Source: UBA6176 sp041688515
GTDB taxonomy: Bacteria; Verrucomicrobiota; Verrucomicrobiia; Limisphaerales; UBA9464
Assembly (NCBI GenBank): GCA_041688515.1
Contig: JBDNHZ010000495.1
Coordinates: 1-7,364, forward strand
DNA: 7,364 nt
Direction: 5' to 3'
Part shown: positions 1-5,890 of the stretch, one piece after another
Numbering within the stretch: the first letter of the stretch is position 1
Layout: the number at the start of each line of letters is the position of its first letter
Notes under the pieces: model-generated
Told to the model about the DNA's origin: nothing
The model's input: only the letters and a program-made list of their open reading frames with translations
Databases searched by the model: none
Translations under genes and position numbers: made by a program

Positions 1-355
1 CTCCTGACGTCGTCTCCTACGGGTAGGCGACGAGGTGACGAGGCTCATTCTGGTCGCGCGGGGGCCGTCCATGGACTCGCGGAGCTCGTCCCTCCGGAGA
101 ACAGAGTCTCCTGACGTCGCCTCCTACGGGTACGACGAGGGGACGAGGCTCACTTCAATCGGGCGGGGAACGTCCGTGGGCCGTGGTACGTCCGAATGGA
201 AGTCAGAGTCTCCTGACGTCGTCTCCTACGGGTAGGCGACGAGGTGACGAGGCTCATTCTGGTCGGGCGGGGGACGTCCACGGACTCGCGGAGCTCGTCC
301 CTCCGGAGAACAGAGTCTTCTGACTTCGTCTTCTCCGGGGAGCCCGTCCCTCCGG
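1..355 (+). repeat. Tandem array of a ~105 bp noncoding repeat (three units plus a core-deleted unit)
   Basis: Units begin with CTCCTGACGTCG-like heads at 1, 108 and 210 (spacings 107 and 102 bp). A further head begins at 317. Units 1 (1-107) and 3 (210-316) differ at only three positions that I can count. Unit 2 is more diverged and 5 bp shorter. The stretch at 317-355 joins a head directly to a tail (GTCCCTCCGG) and lacks the middle. Each unit has a potential hairpin near its head (10-33 in unit 1, loop CGGG) and a second near its tail (CGGAG 80-84 with CTCCG 92-96). Units are directly adjacent with no unique spacers, so this is not a CRISPR array. The array may start left of the window. 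It stops 8 bp before the stop codon of the minus-strand gene at 364-747. Open frames through it are byproducts of GC-rich repeat sequence. An inverted copy lies at 5757-5872. Function is unknown. Confidence 0.9.
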
Positions 356-363
356 CGGCGGCC

Positions 364-747
364 TTATCGTCCTTTGCTTCCCAACCAGAGGGCGAGAACG
401 GGGAGCGCGAGGCCGGCCACGAGGGTCAGCCACACGGGCCAACGGGGTTTGACGGAGCGAAAGGCCAGGATCAAGCCGACCAGCGTGGCCAGCAGCAGGG
501 CGGCCGACATGCCGTACACCAGCCACTGGAACAGTCGGGGGGAGGCGATCTTCCCCGCCGCATCATCCCGGGGATAGATCTGGTCGGTGTGGATGACGCG
601 CATCTTCTGGACCCACGTCTCTGCCTCCGAGGTGGACTTGAGCCGGTCCGGATTCACCACCTGATACCATCCGGTGCCGAGGAAGAAGATCAGCAACGGG
701 GCGTAGAGGACGCCCAGGTAGAGATGGATCCGGCGGAGGAACTTCAT
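364..747 (-). CDS. Small three-helix membrane protein, PepSY-associated TM-like
   Basis: This 127-residue protein has three likely transmembrane helices: about residues 9-28, 72-96 and 103-122. A soluble loop of about 43 residues lies between the first two. The N-terminus (MKFLRRIHLYLGVLYAPLLI) resembles the first helix of PepSY-associated membrane proteins, which often carry a conserved His in an R-x-x-H-x-Y/W context (here H8). The loop holds a second His (H53) in VIHTDQIYP. I see no heme-binding CxxCH motif, no enzyme motif and no signal peptidase site, so it is probably an inner-membrane protein. Its ATG lies 6 bp after the stop codon of the LysM gene on the same strand, and there is no clear Shine-Dalgarno sequence, so translational coupling in a two-gene operon is likely. 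The reading frame ends 8 bp from a tandem repeat array that forms its 3' flank. The family assignment is a resemblance from memory and the function is unknown. Confidence 0.75.
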   Translation of the reverse strand: MKFLRRIHLYLGVLYAPLLIFFLGTGWYQVVNPDRLKSTSEAETWVQKMRVIHTDQIYPRDDAAGKIASPRLFQWLVYGMSAALLLATLVGLILAFRSVKPRWPVWLTLVAGLALPVLALWLGSKGR

Positions 748-753
748 GGCAGG

Positions 754-1398
754 CTATTTGATTGCGGGGATGCGCAGCTTCTGACCGACGCGGAGCTTCT
801 TGGGATCCTTGATGGACGGATTGGCCTTGAGCATGTGGGCCAGCCGGATCTTGAGGCCGTGCTGCTTGTTGTAGGCATCCATCACCGCGCTGAGGGTCTC
901 GCCATCGCCGAGGGAGTGCTCGTAATACGCCATTGCCGGATCGTCAGGCGTCGCTGGCGTCTTGTCGGCGGCATCCGGGTCCTTGGTGGGGCCTTTATCG
1001 GGGACCTTGGCGGCACCGGGCGACTTCGTCGGGGGTTGGGGCACCACGACCGGAGGCAAGGCCTTCAGCTTGTCGAAGGCGTCGAGGATCTGTTGCTTGT
1101 CGGCGGCCCGGTTTCTTTCCACCTCGCGCACCTGATCGGCGAGTTTGGTGATCTGTTCCTGGGTCGCGTAGCTCCTCGGCGTGTTGACTTGGGTCCGGAG
1201 TCGGTCGTTGTCCAGGCGCAATCGGGAGATCTCCGATCGCAGGTCCTGGATCGTACCGCGGTACGTGTCGATGGCTTCGTCGTGCGAATTGACGCGATCG
1301 ACGAGTCGGCGGAAATCCTCGGTATCAATCTCCGCCGCACCGAGGCCGAGCGGGGCGGAGAGCAGGGTCAATCCAAGCAGAAACGGAAGCGGGCGCAT
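754..1398 (-). CDS. Secreted coiled-coil protein with C-terminal LysM domain
   Basis: This 214-residue protein starts with a typical signal peptide: MRPLPF, a hydrophobic run of Leu and Gly, and a probable cleavage site near residues 20-22 (GLG-AAE). Residues about 25-110 are highly charged with heptad-like Leu/Ile spacing (for example DLRSEISRLRLDNDRLR), indicating a long coiled coil. Residues about 114-155 form a Pro/Lys/Asp-rich linker. Residues about 161-212 read as a LysM module: an opening GDGETLSAVM, a middle HMLKANP and a closing LRVGQKLRIP. LysM modules bind N-acetylglucosamine-containing glycans such as peptidoglycan, so the protein is expected in the periplasm or outer envelope, tethered to the wall. 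No catalytic domain is present. The coiled coil would allow oligomerisation or partner binding. It is the first gene of a two-gene minus-strand unit with the membrane protein 6 bp downstream. I see no strong Shine-Dalgarno before the ATG at 1398. The LysM call is firm; the cellular job is not known. Confidence 0.88.
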   Translation of the reverse strand: MRPLPFLLGLTLLSAPLGLGAAEIDTEDFRRLVDRVNSHDEAIDTYRGTIQDLRSEISRLRLDNDRLRTQVNTPRSYATQEQITKLADQVREVERNRAADKQQILDAFDKLKALPPVVVPQPPTKSPGAAKVPDKGPTKDPDAADKTPATPDDPAMAYYEHSLGDGETLSAVMDAYNKQHGLKIRLAHMLKANPSIKDPKKLRVGQKLRIPAIK

Positions 1399-1469
1399 GG
1401 CACGAACAGGCTAGGAACGCCCCCCGCGCGGAGCAAGCGTGGAGGAAGGATACCGGGGGAAGCTGGAAG

Positions 1470-1735
1470 ATTTCAGTTTCAAGGTTCAAGTCGTCGACGG
1501 TTCAACCAGGGCCCCGGGAAGCAACGTGGGAGGGGAGCCCACAGCGCGAGCGGTGGGTCGCCCGGTGCCAAGGCACGGGAGCCCCGAAGGGGCGAAGGAA
1601 GCCAGCATCCCTCGCCCCCCTCCGGGGCTCCGGTTCGTGGGGGGATCCTTTCACCCACAGCTACCGCTGTGGGCTACATTCCTTCGGTGCTCCGCACCTG
1701 GCCCCGGTTAAACTCCCGTCCTTGAATCTTAAAAC
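1470..1735. repeat. Fold-back element of nested hairpins, REP/MITE-like
   Basis: Several inverted repeats sit in one ~260 bp block. An 8 bp perfect stem is CCCACAGC 1654-1661 with GCTGTGGG 1666-1673, loop TACC. Others are GCCCC/GGGGC at 1581-1593, GGTGC/GCACC at 1686-1698, GTGCC/GGCAC at 1565-1576, and an imperfect stem at 1538-1557 whose arm CCCACAGC matches that of the 8 bp stem. A longer inverted repeat pairs 1578-1592 with 1617-1631, 15 bp with one mismatch. The outer ends are also inverted: AGTTTCAAGG 1475-1484 against CCTTGAATCT 1720-1729, 9 of 10 matching. There is no transposase frame inside, and I could not define a target-site duplication. It resembles dispersed palindromic intergenic elements of bacteria. 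It could also act as a structured leader RNA for maf or as a bidirectional transcription barrier. Confidence 0.6.
1654..1673. other. Perfect 8 bp stem-loop upstream of maf
   Basis: CCCACAGC and GCTGTGGG are exact reverse complements around the loop TACC. No T-run follows on either strand, so it does not look like a classical intrinsic terminator. It lies 124 bp before the maf start and is the strongest local hairpin in the fold-back element. Confidence 0.6.
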
Positions 1736-1796
1736 TGCCCCGCACCATCTCCGGATCGCACCCGGGATTTCAGGCTGATACCGTTCCCGGGCCGCG

Positions 1797-2366
1797 ATGA
1801 ACCATCCTGCTGTCATCCTCGCCTCGGTCTCGCCCCGTCGCCGTGAGTTGCTCCGTCAGGTGCTCCCGGATTTCACCGTCGTAGAGAGTCTGGCCACGGA
1901 ACTGCACGACGCCTCGCTGGGACCCCGCCGTCTGTGCGAGGTGAATGCCGAACGAAAGGCCATGTCGGTCGCCGAACGGTATCCCGACCATTTGGTGCTG
2001 GGGGCAGACACCCTGGTGTTCCTGCAAGACCAACCGTTGGGCAAGCCGGTGGATCTCGACGAGGCGCGGTCGATGCTCTCCCGGCTGTCCGGCCGGATCC
2101 ATCAGGTGGTGACCGGGGTCTGCCTCGTTCATCGATCGGGTGCCCGGGCCCGATTGTTCTCGGAGGTTACTTACGTCCGGTTCCGGACCCTGAAACCGGT
2201 GGAGATTGAGGAGTACCTGGCGCTCGTGCCGGTCCTGGACAAGGCCGGATCCTACGCGATCCAGCATGAAGGCCACCGAATCGTGGATCTGGTGGAGGGA
2301 TCCATGTCGAACGTCATCGGGTTGCCCATCGAAGCCGTGCGCAGCGCCTTGGATCAGTGGGGTTGA
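1797..2366 (+). CDS. maf: Maf family nucleoside triphosphate pyrophosphatase
   Basis: Maf proteins hydrolyse nucleoside triphosphates, including modified ones, to the monophosphate and pyrophosphate in the cytoplasm. They act as house-cleaning enzymes and have been linked to septum inhibition. The 189-residue length fits the family. The motifs occur in order: ILASVSPRRRELL (residues 7-19), an NAERKA segment with K54, LGADTLV with the catalytic Asp D71, LGKP (81-84), SGRIHQVVTGV (98-108), DKAGSYAIQ (148-156) and a C-terminal GSMSNVIGLPIE (168-179). R14, R15, K54, D71, K83 and Q156 correspond to residues described as conserved in the dTTP/UTP-hydrolysing (B. subtilis Maf/E. coli YhdE) branch, so that specificity is more likely than the YceF 7-methyl-GTP type. 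The sequence reads IQHEG where IQGxG is usual, a mild deviation. The ATG at 1797 places the LASxSPRR motif at the normal distance from the N-terminus. There is no clear Shine-Dalgarno. It is a single-gene unit, convergent with the gene at 2394-5708, with only 27 bp between the stop codons. Confidence 0.95.
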   Translation: MNHPAVILASVSPRRRELLRQVLPDFTVVESLATELHDASLGPRRLCEVNAERKAMSVAERYPDHLVLGADTLVFLQDQPLGKPVDLDEARSMLSRLSGRIHQVVTGVCLVHRSGARARLFSEVTYVRFRTLKPVEIEEYLALVPVLDKAGSYAIQHEGHRIVDLVEGSMSNVIGLPIEAVRSALDQWG

Positions 2367-2393
2367 AGTCCGTTCCCGGGGACGCGTCGGGTC

Positions 2394-5300
2394 TCACTGC
2401 GCCAGTGCCTCGATCAGGTCGCGCATCTCGCCGCGGGGGATCATCTCGGTGAGTCCTTCGGGCATGGCCGAGGGCGCCCGTTCCCGCGATCGAATGCGGT
2501 TGAGCGGGATCTGGATTCGACCTTCCTCCGGTGAGTTGAGGATCAATCTGCCACGGCCCTCCGTCATCACCACGCCCACCTTCGATTCGCCGTCGGTCAG
2601 GGTCAGGATCACGGTTTCGAAGCCGGACGCGATGGTGCGGTTCGGATCCACGATGGATTCCAGGATCTGTTCGCGGGTCAGACGTTTGCCCAGCCCGGTG
2701 AGGTTGGGTCCGACGTCGCCGCCTTCGTTGCCCAGCTTGTGGCAACGTTGACAGGCCCAGTCGGCGCGCTCGGCGAAGAGCTTGCGTCCCCGGGCAGCGT
2801 CGCCCCCGCGCAGCAGGTCGGCAGGATTCTCGGGCTTCGATCCCACGGGTCGGGCGTCGGCGGGATCGGAGGCCGGAGCGGGCGGGGCGATGGCCTTGCG
2901 AACCGCGGGAGCAGGGTGTGCGGCGACGACCGCCAGGCGGGTGTTGAGATCGGAAAGCCCGAGGGCACGGGCGGCGTCGATGGCCGCCAGCACGAGTGCT
3001 TCCGGGGCTTCCGGTGCGGTGCAACGGCGCCAGGCATCGGATAGGGCGTCCCGGGCCGGAGCGGGGTCGCGCGGTTCGAGGGGAAGGATCAGTCCGGTGA
3101 CGCGGTCGCGTCGCGGTGGCTTGGCCCAGTCGCGCAGGCTGTCGAGGGCCTCGACGCGGACAGTCTCGGGGAGTTCGGAGTTGGCGGCGGCGCGGGACAG
3201 GATGGGAAGATCCCCGGGGGAACCTCTGCGGAAGGCGGCGTTGACCGAGCGCCGGAGGAAAAACGTCCGCCATTCGACGGCGGTGAACGGGAACTTCCCG
3301 TCCGTTTGAAAGGCGGCGCTGGCGGACTTCGGCAGGCCGGTGTCGAGGTAGGGGATCAGATCCTTGTAAGCGGCCGGGATCGGACCGTCGTGGATGGCGC
3401 GGGCCGCTTCGAGGGCGAGGCGGGGATCAGGGTCTTCGAGGTAGGAGGCGATCTCCGGCATGAGCAATCGGCGCTGGGCGAGGAGGACGGGGAGTCGAAC
3501 GTTGGGATCCGCATGCCGCATCAGCACGGCCAGGCCCGGGAACATGGCGGCGGGATTGATGGCCACCAATCGCGGCAGGAGCACGGTCGCAGCGTGGGTG
3601 ATGGCCGGGTCCTTGCCTCCGGCCCGGACCAGCGCGTCGCGCAGGTCCGTGACCGGCCAAGTCACCGCGCCGGCGGGTTTGGGGGTTGGGAGCCACTTCT
3701 GGGCGAAGCCCGGAGCACTGCCGTACACCCGCTCGACCATGGATGGGCGGAATCGGATCCCACCCACCGTGGCGAGACCGCGGAAGAGTTCGCCCTCGGC
3801 CAGCAGTGCGGCAGCGACGACGCGACCGTTGGGATGCTTGAGCCGGGCGCGAAGTTTTTCCTGCGCCGGTTGGAACCGGGCTTCTCCCATCAGACGACAC
3901 GCCTCCACCACCACGCCGGCATCGGGATCGTCCAGCCATCGCAGTGCCGCCGTCAGTTCGTCGTAGAGTTCCTCCCGGCCCGGATGCGCCCGGACGAGGA
4001 TGGCCATGGCGCGGAGGGCATGGCGTCGGGCCCGGGGCTCGGGACTCTTTCGAATCGTCTCGGCGAGACCCGGCCAGACCACGAGGTCGCGTCGGGCGAG
4101 CTCAAACTGGGCTTCCTGACGCACGCGCAGGTCGGCGTGTCCGAGCAGGGTGAGAAGGGAGGTTTCATCGCGGCGGGCCATGCCTTCGCGGAGAAGGCGT
4201 GCGGTCTCCAGAATGAGCGGGTCCTTCGCCAGTTTGGGATCGGTGAGCTTCCACAGTCGGCCTTTGCCGGTCTTTTCCCAGCCTTCCACCCAGTCCGCCA
4301 CGACGACGCCGCCGCCGGGCGGGAAGGCGACATCGACCGGCGACAGATCCCACAGCAACTTGCCCTGCATCTCGTCCGGGCGGTTGTTCTCCATCCAGGG
4401 ACCGGCGTCGGCCACGCGGTAGAACGCGCCCACGGGTTCGACCCGGAAGTGGCGGATGCCACCGGGGAAGTCGGCGTAGAAGAACGAGCCCTGGAAGCGA
4501 TCGCCCAGGCCGGTGCCCGGATACCAGGCGATGCCGGCGGGGCCATGGCCAACGTGGGCTACGGGCGGGAGCAGGTACTGGGCGGTGTTGGACTCAAGCG
4601 TGTGCCATAGACGTTCGGAGTTCCACGCGCCCATCTTCGGCAGCCATTGCCAGCCGATGCTCCACCCGTGGTCGGAGCCAGGCATCACCATCGTCCAGCG
4701 GGCCTTGTCGCCGCCGTCGCCGTTGTTGTCGGCCGTCCACAACTGGCCGTCGTCGTCGAAGGCGAGTTCCTGCGGATTGCGCAGACCCCGCGCGTAAACT
4801 TCCAGGCTCCAGCCGTCCTGGTCGCAGCGGAAGATCGTACCGGCATCGGGCTCCGAAATGAGGCCTCCTTCCCGGGTGGTGACACTCGCGCCCCGGTCGG
4901 CGATGGAAAAATACAGACGCCCATCCGGACCCAGGGTGAGGCCGTGCAGGTCGTGGCCGCCGTAGGCCACATGCACGCCGAAGCCGGTCAGGATGGGAGA
5001 GCCCTTGGCCACCGGGGTGGGAACGGCACCCGCGGCCGGCAACCGCCAGAGGTCCGGGATGCAGGCGAACCAGACGTTCGTGCCTGACACCAGAACGCCG
5101 GCGGCCACCCCGCTGACGGAGGTATTGAATCCTTCCGCGTGGATTGCGGAACGATCGGCGCGGCCATCGCCATCGGAATCCCAGACCACACGGATGCGTT
5201 CGCTTTCGACCTCGAGGTCGTGGATGTCGATCCGGCCATCCTGATTGAAGTCACCGAATCCACCGCGCTGACGGTTCCTTGTGGCGGTGTCGAGGAAGGC

Positions 5301-5708
5301 GCTGTTGGTGGCCAGTTGCCCGGTCAGGAACTGGATCCGGTCCGACACCGTGCGCAGGGCGAGGTCATCCGCGACCCATTCCTTGAAGTTGCGGATGTCG
5401 AACACGCTGGTCCGACGTCGTCCGGTCTCGACGACATAAGCGCGTCCGGCGGAGTCGAAATCGATGGAGGTGATGTTCTGGACGAGGGGTTCGGAGGCCC
5501 AGGCTTCGAGGCTGAGACCGGGGGCAACCCGCAGGCGGCGGGCGGCGGAGGCGACTTCGGCCGCCGGATGGACGGTGGAAGCGACGGCGGCCGGGGCCGG
5601 GTTGGTGCTGGGCGCGGGAGTGAGGTCCGCCACCGCCAATGGGGATCCCAGGGATCCCACCACGAACACCAGTGATGCTGAAGTGACCCGACCGAAGCGC
5701 ATGCTCAA
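2394..5708 (-). CDS. Secreted PVC-type dehydrogenase/HEAT/cytochrome c protein
   Basis: This is a 1104-residue exported protein. After a signal peptide (about 1-28, core ASLVFVVGSLGSPLAVA) comes a beta-propeller-like region, about 60-490. It shows TIGR02604-type signatures: VVETGRRRTSVFDIRN (92-107), GHDLHGLTLGPDGRLYFSIA (251-270) and GGDKARW (332-338) followed by a Trp-rich stretch. Residues about 500-945 are helical, with repeated VR.EA/ALRAM patterns typical of HEAT repeats. The C-terminus, about 968-1104, is a TIGR02603-type heme domain with one CQRCH heme c site (986-990) and SAMPEGL (1080-1086), whose M1082 is the likely axial ligand. Family knowledge suggests a periplasmic oxidoreductase passing electrons to its own heme, but substrates are generally unproven. 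A dockerin/EF-hand-like loop occupies 153-164 and an acidic repeat 177-185, both possibly calcium-binding. The listed start is TTG, with GGAG 6 nt upstream. An in-frame ATG at 5702 is the alternative. The gene is convergent with maf. Confidence 0.93.
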   Translation of the reverse strand: MSMRFGRVTSASLVFVVGSLGSPLAVADLTPAPSTNPAPAAVASTVHPAAEVASAARRLRVAPGLSLEAWASEPLVQNITSIDFDSAGRAYVVETGRRRTSVFDIRNFKEWVADDLALRTVSDRIQFLTGQLATNSAFLDTATRNRQRGGFGDFNQDGRIDIHDLEVESERIRVVWDSDGDGRADRSAIHAEGFNTSVSGVAAGVLVSGTNVWFACIPDLWRLPAAGAVPTPVAKGSPILTGFGVHVAYGGHDLHGLTLGPDGRLYFSIADRGASVTTREGGLISEPDAGTIFRCDQDGWSLEVYARGLRNPQELAFDDDGQLWTADNNGDGGDKARWTMVMPGSDHGWSIGWQWLPKMGAWNSERLWHTLESNTAQYLLPPVAHVGHGPAGIAWYPGTGLGDRFQGSFFYADFPGGIRHFRVEPVGAFYRVADAGPWMENNRPDEMQGKLLWDLSPVDVAFPPGGGVVVADWVEGWEKTGKGRLWKLTDPKLAKDPLILETARLLREGMARRDETSLLTLLGHADLRVRQEAQFELARRDLVVWPGLAETIRKSPEPRARRHALRAMAILVRAHPGREELYDELTAALRWLDDPDAGVVVEACRLMGEARFQPAQEKLRARLKHPNGRVVAAALLAEGELFRGLATVGGIRFRPSMVERVYGSAPGFAQKWLPTPKPAGAVTWPVTDLRDALVRAGGKDPAITHAATVLLPRLVAINPAAMFPGLAVLMRHADPNVRLPVLLAQRRLLMPEIASYLEDPDPRLALEAARAIHDGPIPAAYKDLIPYLDTGLPKSASAAFQTDGKFPFTAVEWRTFFLRRSVNAAFRRGSPGDLPILSRAAANSELPETVRVEALDSLRDWAKPPRRDRVTGLILPLEPRDPAPARDALSDAWRRCTAPEAPEALVLAAIDAARALGLSDLNTRLAVVAAHPAPAVRKAIAPPAPASDPADARPVGSKPENPADLLRGGDAARGRKLFAERADWACQRCHKLGNEGGDVGPNLTGLGKRLTREQILESIVDPNRTIASGFETVILTLTDGESKVGVVMTEGRGRLILNSPEEGRIQIPLNRIRSRERAPSAMPEGLTEMIPRGEMRDLIEALAQ

Positions 5709-5714
5709 GGATGT

Positions 5715-5718
5715 CTCC
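5715..5718 (-). promoter_or_regulatory. Shine-Dalgarno-like GGAG deciding the start of the cytochrome gene
   Basis: On the minus strand GGAG (5718-5715) is followed after 6 nt by TTG (5708-5706) and after 12 nt by ATG (5702-5700). The spacing favours the TTG. The ATG would remove only two residues and leaves the signal peptide intact, so the start cannot be settled from sequence alone. Confidence 0.45.
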
Positions 5719-5737
5719 GAACCGTGCGATCGGCATC

Positions 5738-5756
5738 AAAAAGGATGCGTCGCATC
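5738..5756 (-). terminator. Weak intrinsic-terminator-like hairpin
   Basis: On the minus strand GATGC-GAC-GCATC (5756-5744) is followed by C and then TTTTT (5742-5738). The stem is only 5-6 bp, so efficiency would be low. It lies at the end of the repeat copy and about 30 nt before the start of the cytochrome gene. It could end transcription coming from the hydrolase side or attenuate transcription entering the cytochrome gene. Confidence 0.35.
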
Positions 5757-5872
5757 GGAGGGACTCGCGCCGGGAGGGGCGAGCTCCGCGAGTCCGTGAA
5801 TGTTCCCCGCCCGACCAGAAGTCCGGCTCGTCAAGTCGTCACCTACCCGCAGGCGGCGACGTGAGGAGACTC
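5757..5872 (-). repeat. Inverted, diverged copy of the left-edge repeat
   Basis: Read on the minus strand from 5872 this sequence starts GAGTCTCCTCACGTCG. It then follows the order of the units at 1-316: CGGGTAGG, TGACGAG, TTCTGGTCGGGCGGGG and CACGGACTCGCGGAGCTCG. The last two blocks are identical to unit 3. By eye the match is roughly 80% over about 101 bp (5772-5872). Beyond it, 5757-5771 repeats part of the tail (GAGTCCCTCCG on the minus strand). It is a single copy here, whereas the left edge has a tandem array. The head hairpin is retained at 5835-5860. Confidence 0.85.
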
Positions 5873-5890
5873 TCCCTCCAACCGCCCGCC

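Larger units (their letters stand above)
1399..1796. other. Divergent intergenic region, mostly a structured repeat element
   Basis: This 398 bp gap separates the 5' ends of the LysM gene (minus) and maf (plus), so it must hold both promoters. I found no convincing -35/-10 pair for either gene and no clear Shine-Dalgarno in front of either start. Most of it (about 1470-1735) is a hairpin-rich fold-back element, annotated separately. Plus-strand open frames cross it, but they are antisense shadows or pass through hairpin arms with no protein-like composition. Confidence 0.6.

Noticed and set aside
35..235. 66-codon open frame within the tandem repeats, with repeated GRGTS-like peptides
   Set aside because: The peptide repeats merely follow from the DNA repeat. 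The units have unequal lengths (107 and 102 bp) and another unit has a stop in frame, so there is no sign of selection on protein.
1..355. CRISPR array
   Set aside because: The repeats are adjacent ~105 bp units with no unique spacers of constant length, and there are no cas genes.
244..1725. 493-codon open frame on the plus strand
   Set aside because: It runs through the noncoding repeats, antisense to the membrane and LysM genes, and through the fold-back element. Its composition is low-complexity Gly/Arg-rich. The minus-strand frames carry clear signal peptide, TM and LysM features.
1799..2366. YceF-type 7-methyl-GTP pyrophosphatase as the maf subfamily
   Set aside because: The Arg-Arg/Lys/Lys/Gln set at R14, R15, K54, K83 and Q156 agrees better with the dTTP/UTP branch, although specificity is not proven.
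2367..2393. Bidirectional terminator between maf and the cytochrome gene
   Set aside because: The 27 bp gap contains the palindrome GACGCGTC and short CCCG/CGGG arms, but no convincing long stem and no T-run on either strand.
3306..4610. 434-codon plus-strand open frame antisense to the cytochrome gene
   Set aside because: It is an expected mirror frame in GC-rich DNA. The minus strand encodes recognisable domains across the whole stretch.
5827..5832. Promoter in the inverted repeat copy (TTGACG on the minus strand as a -35 box)
   Set aside because: The sequence about 17 bp further on is GC-rich with no -10-like hexamer, and the same position in the other repeat units is TGACGA in a different context.
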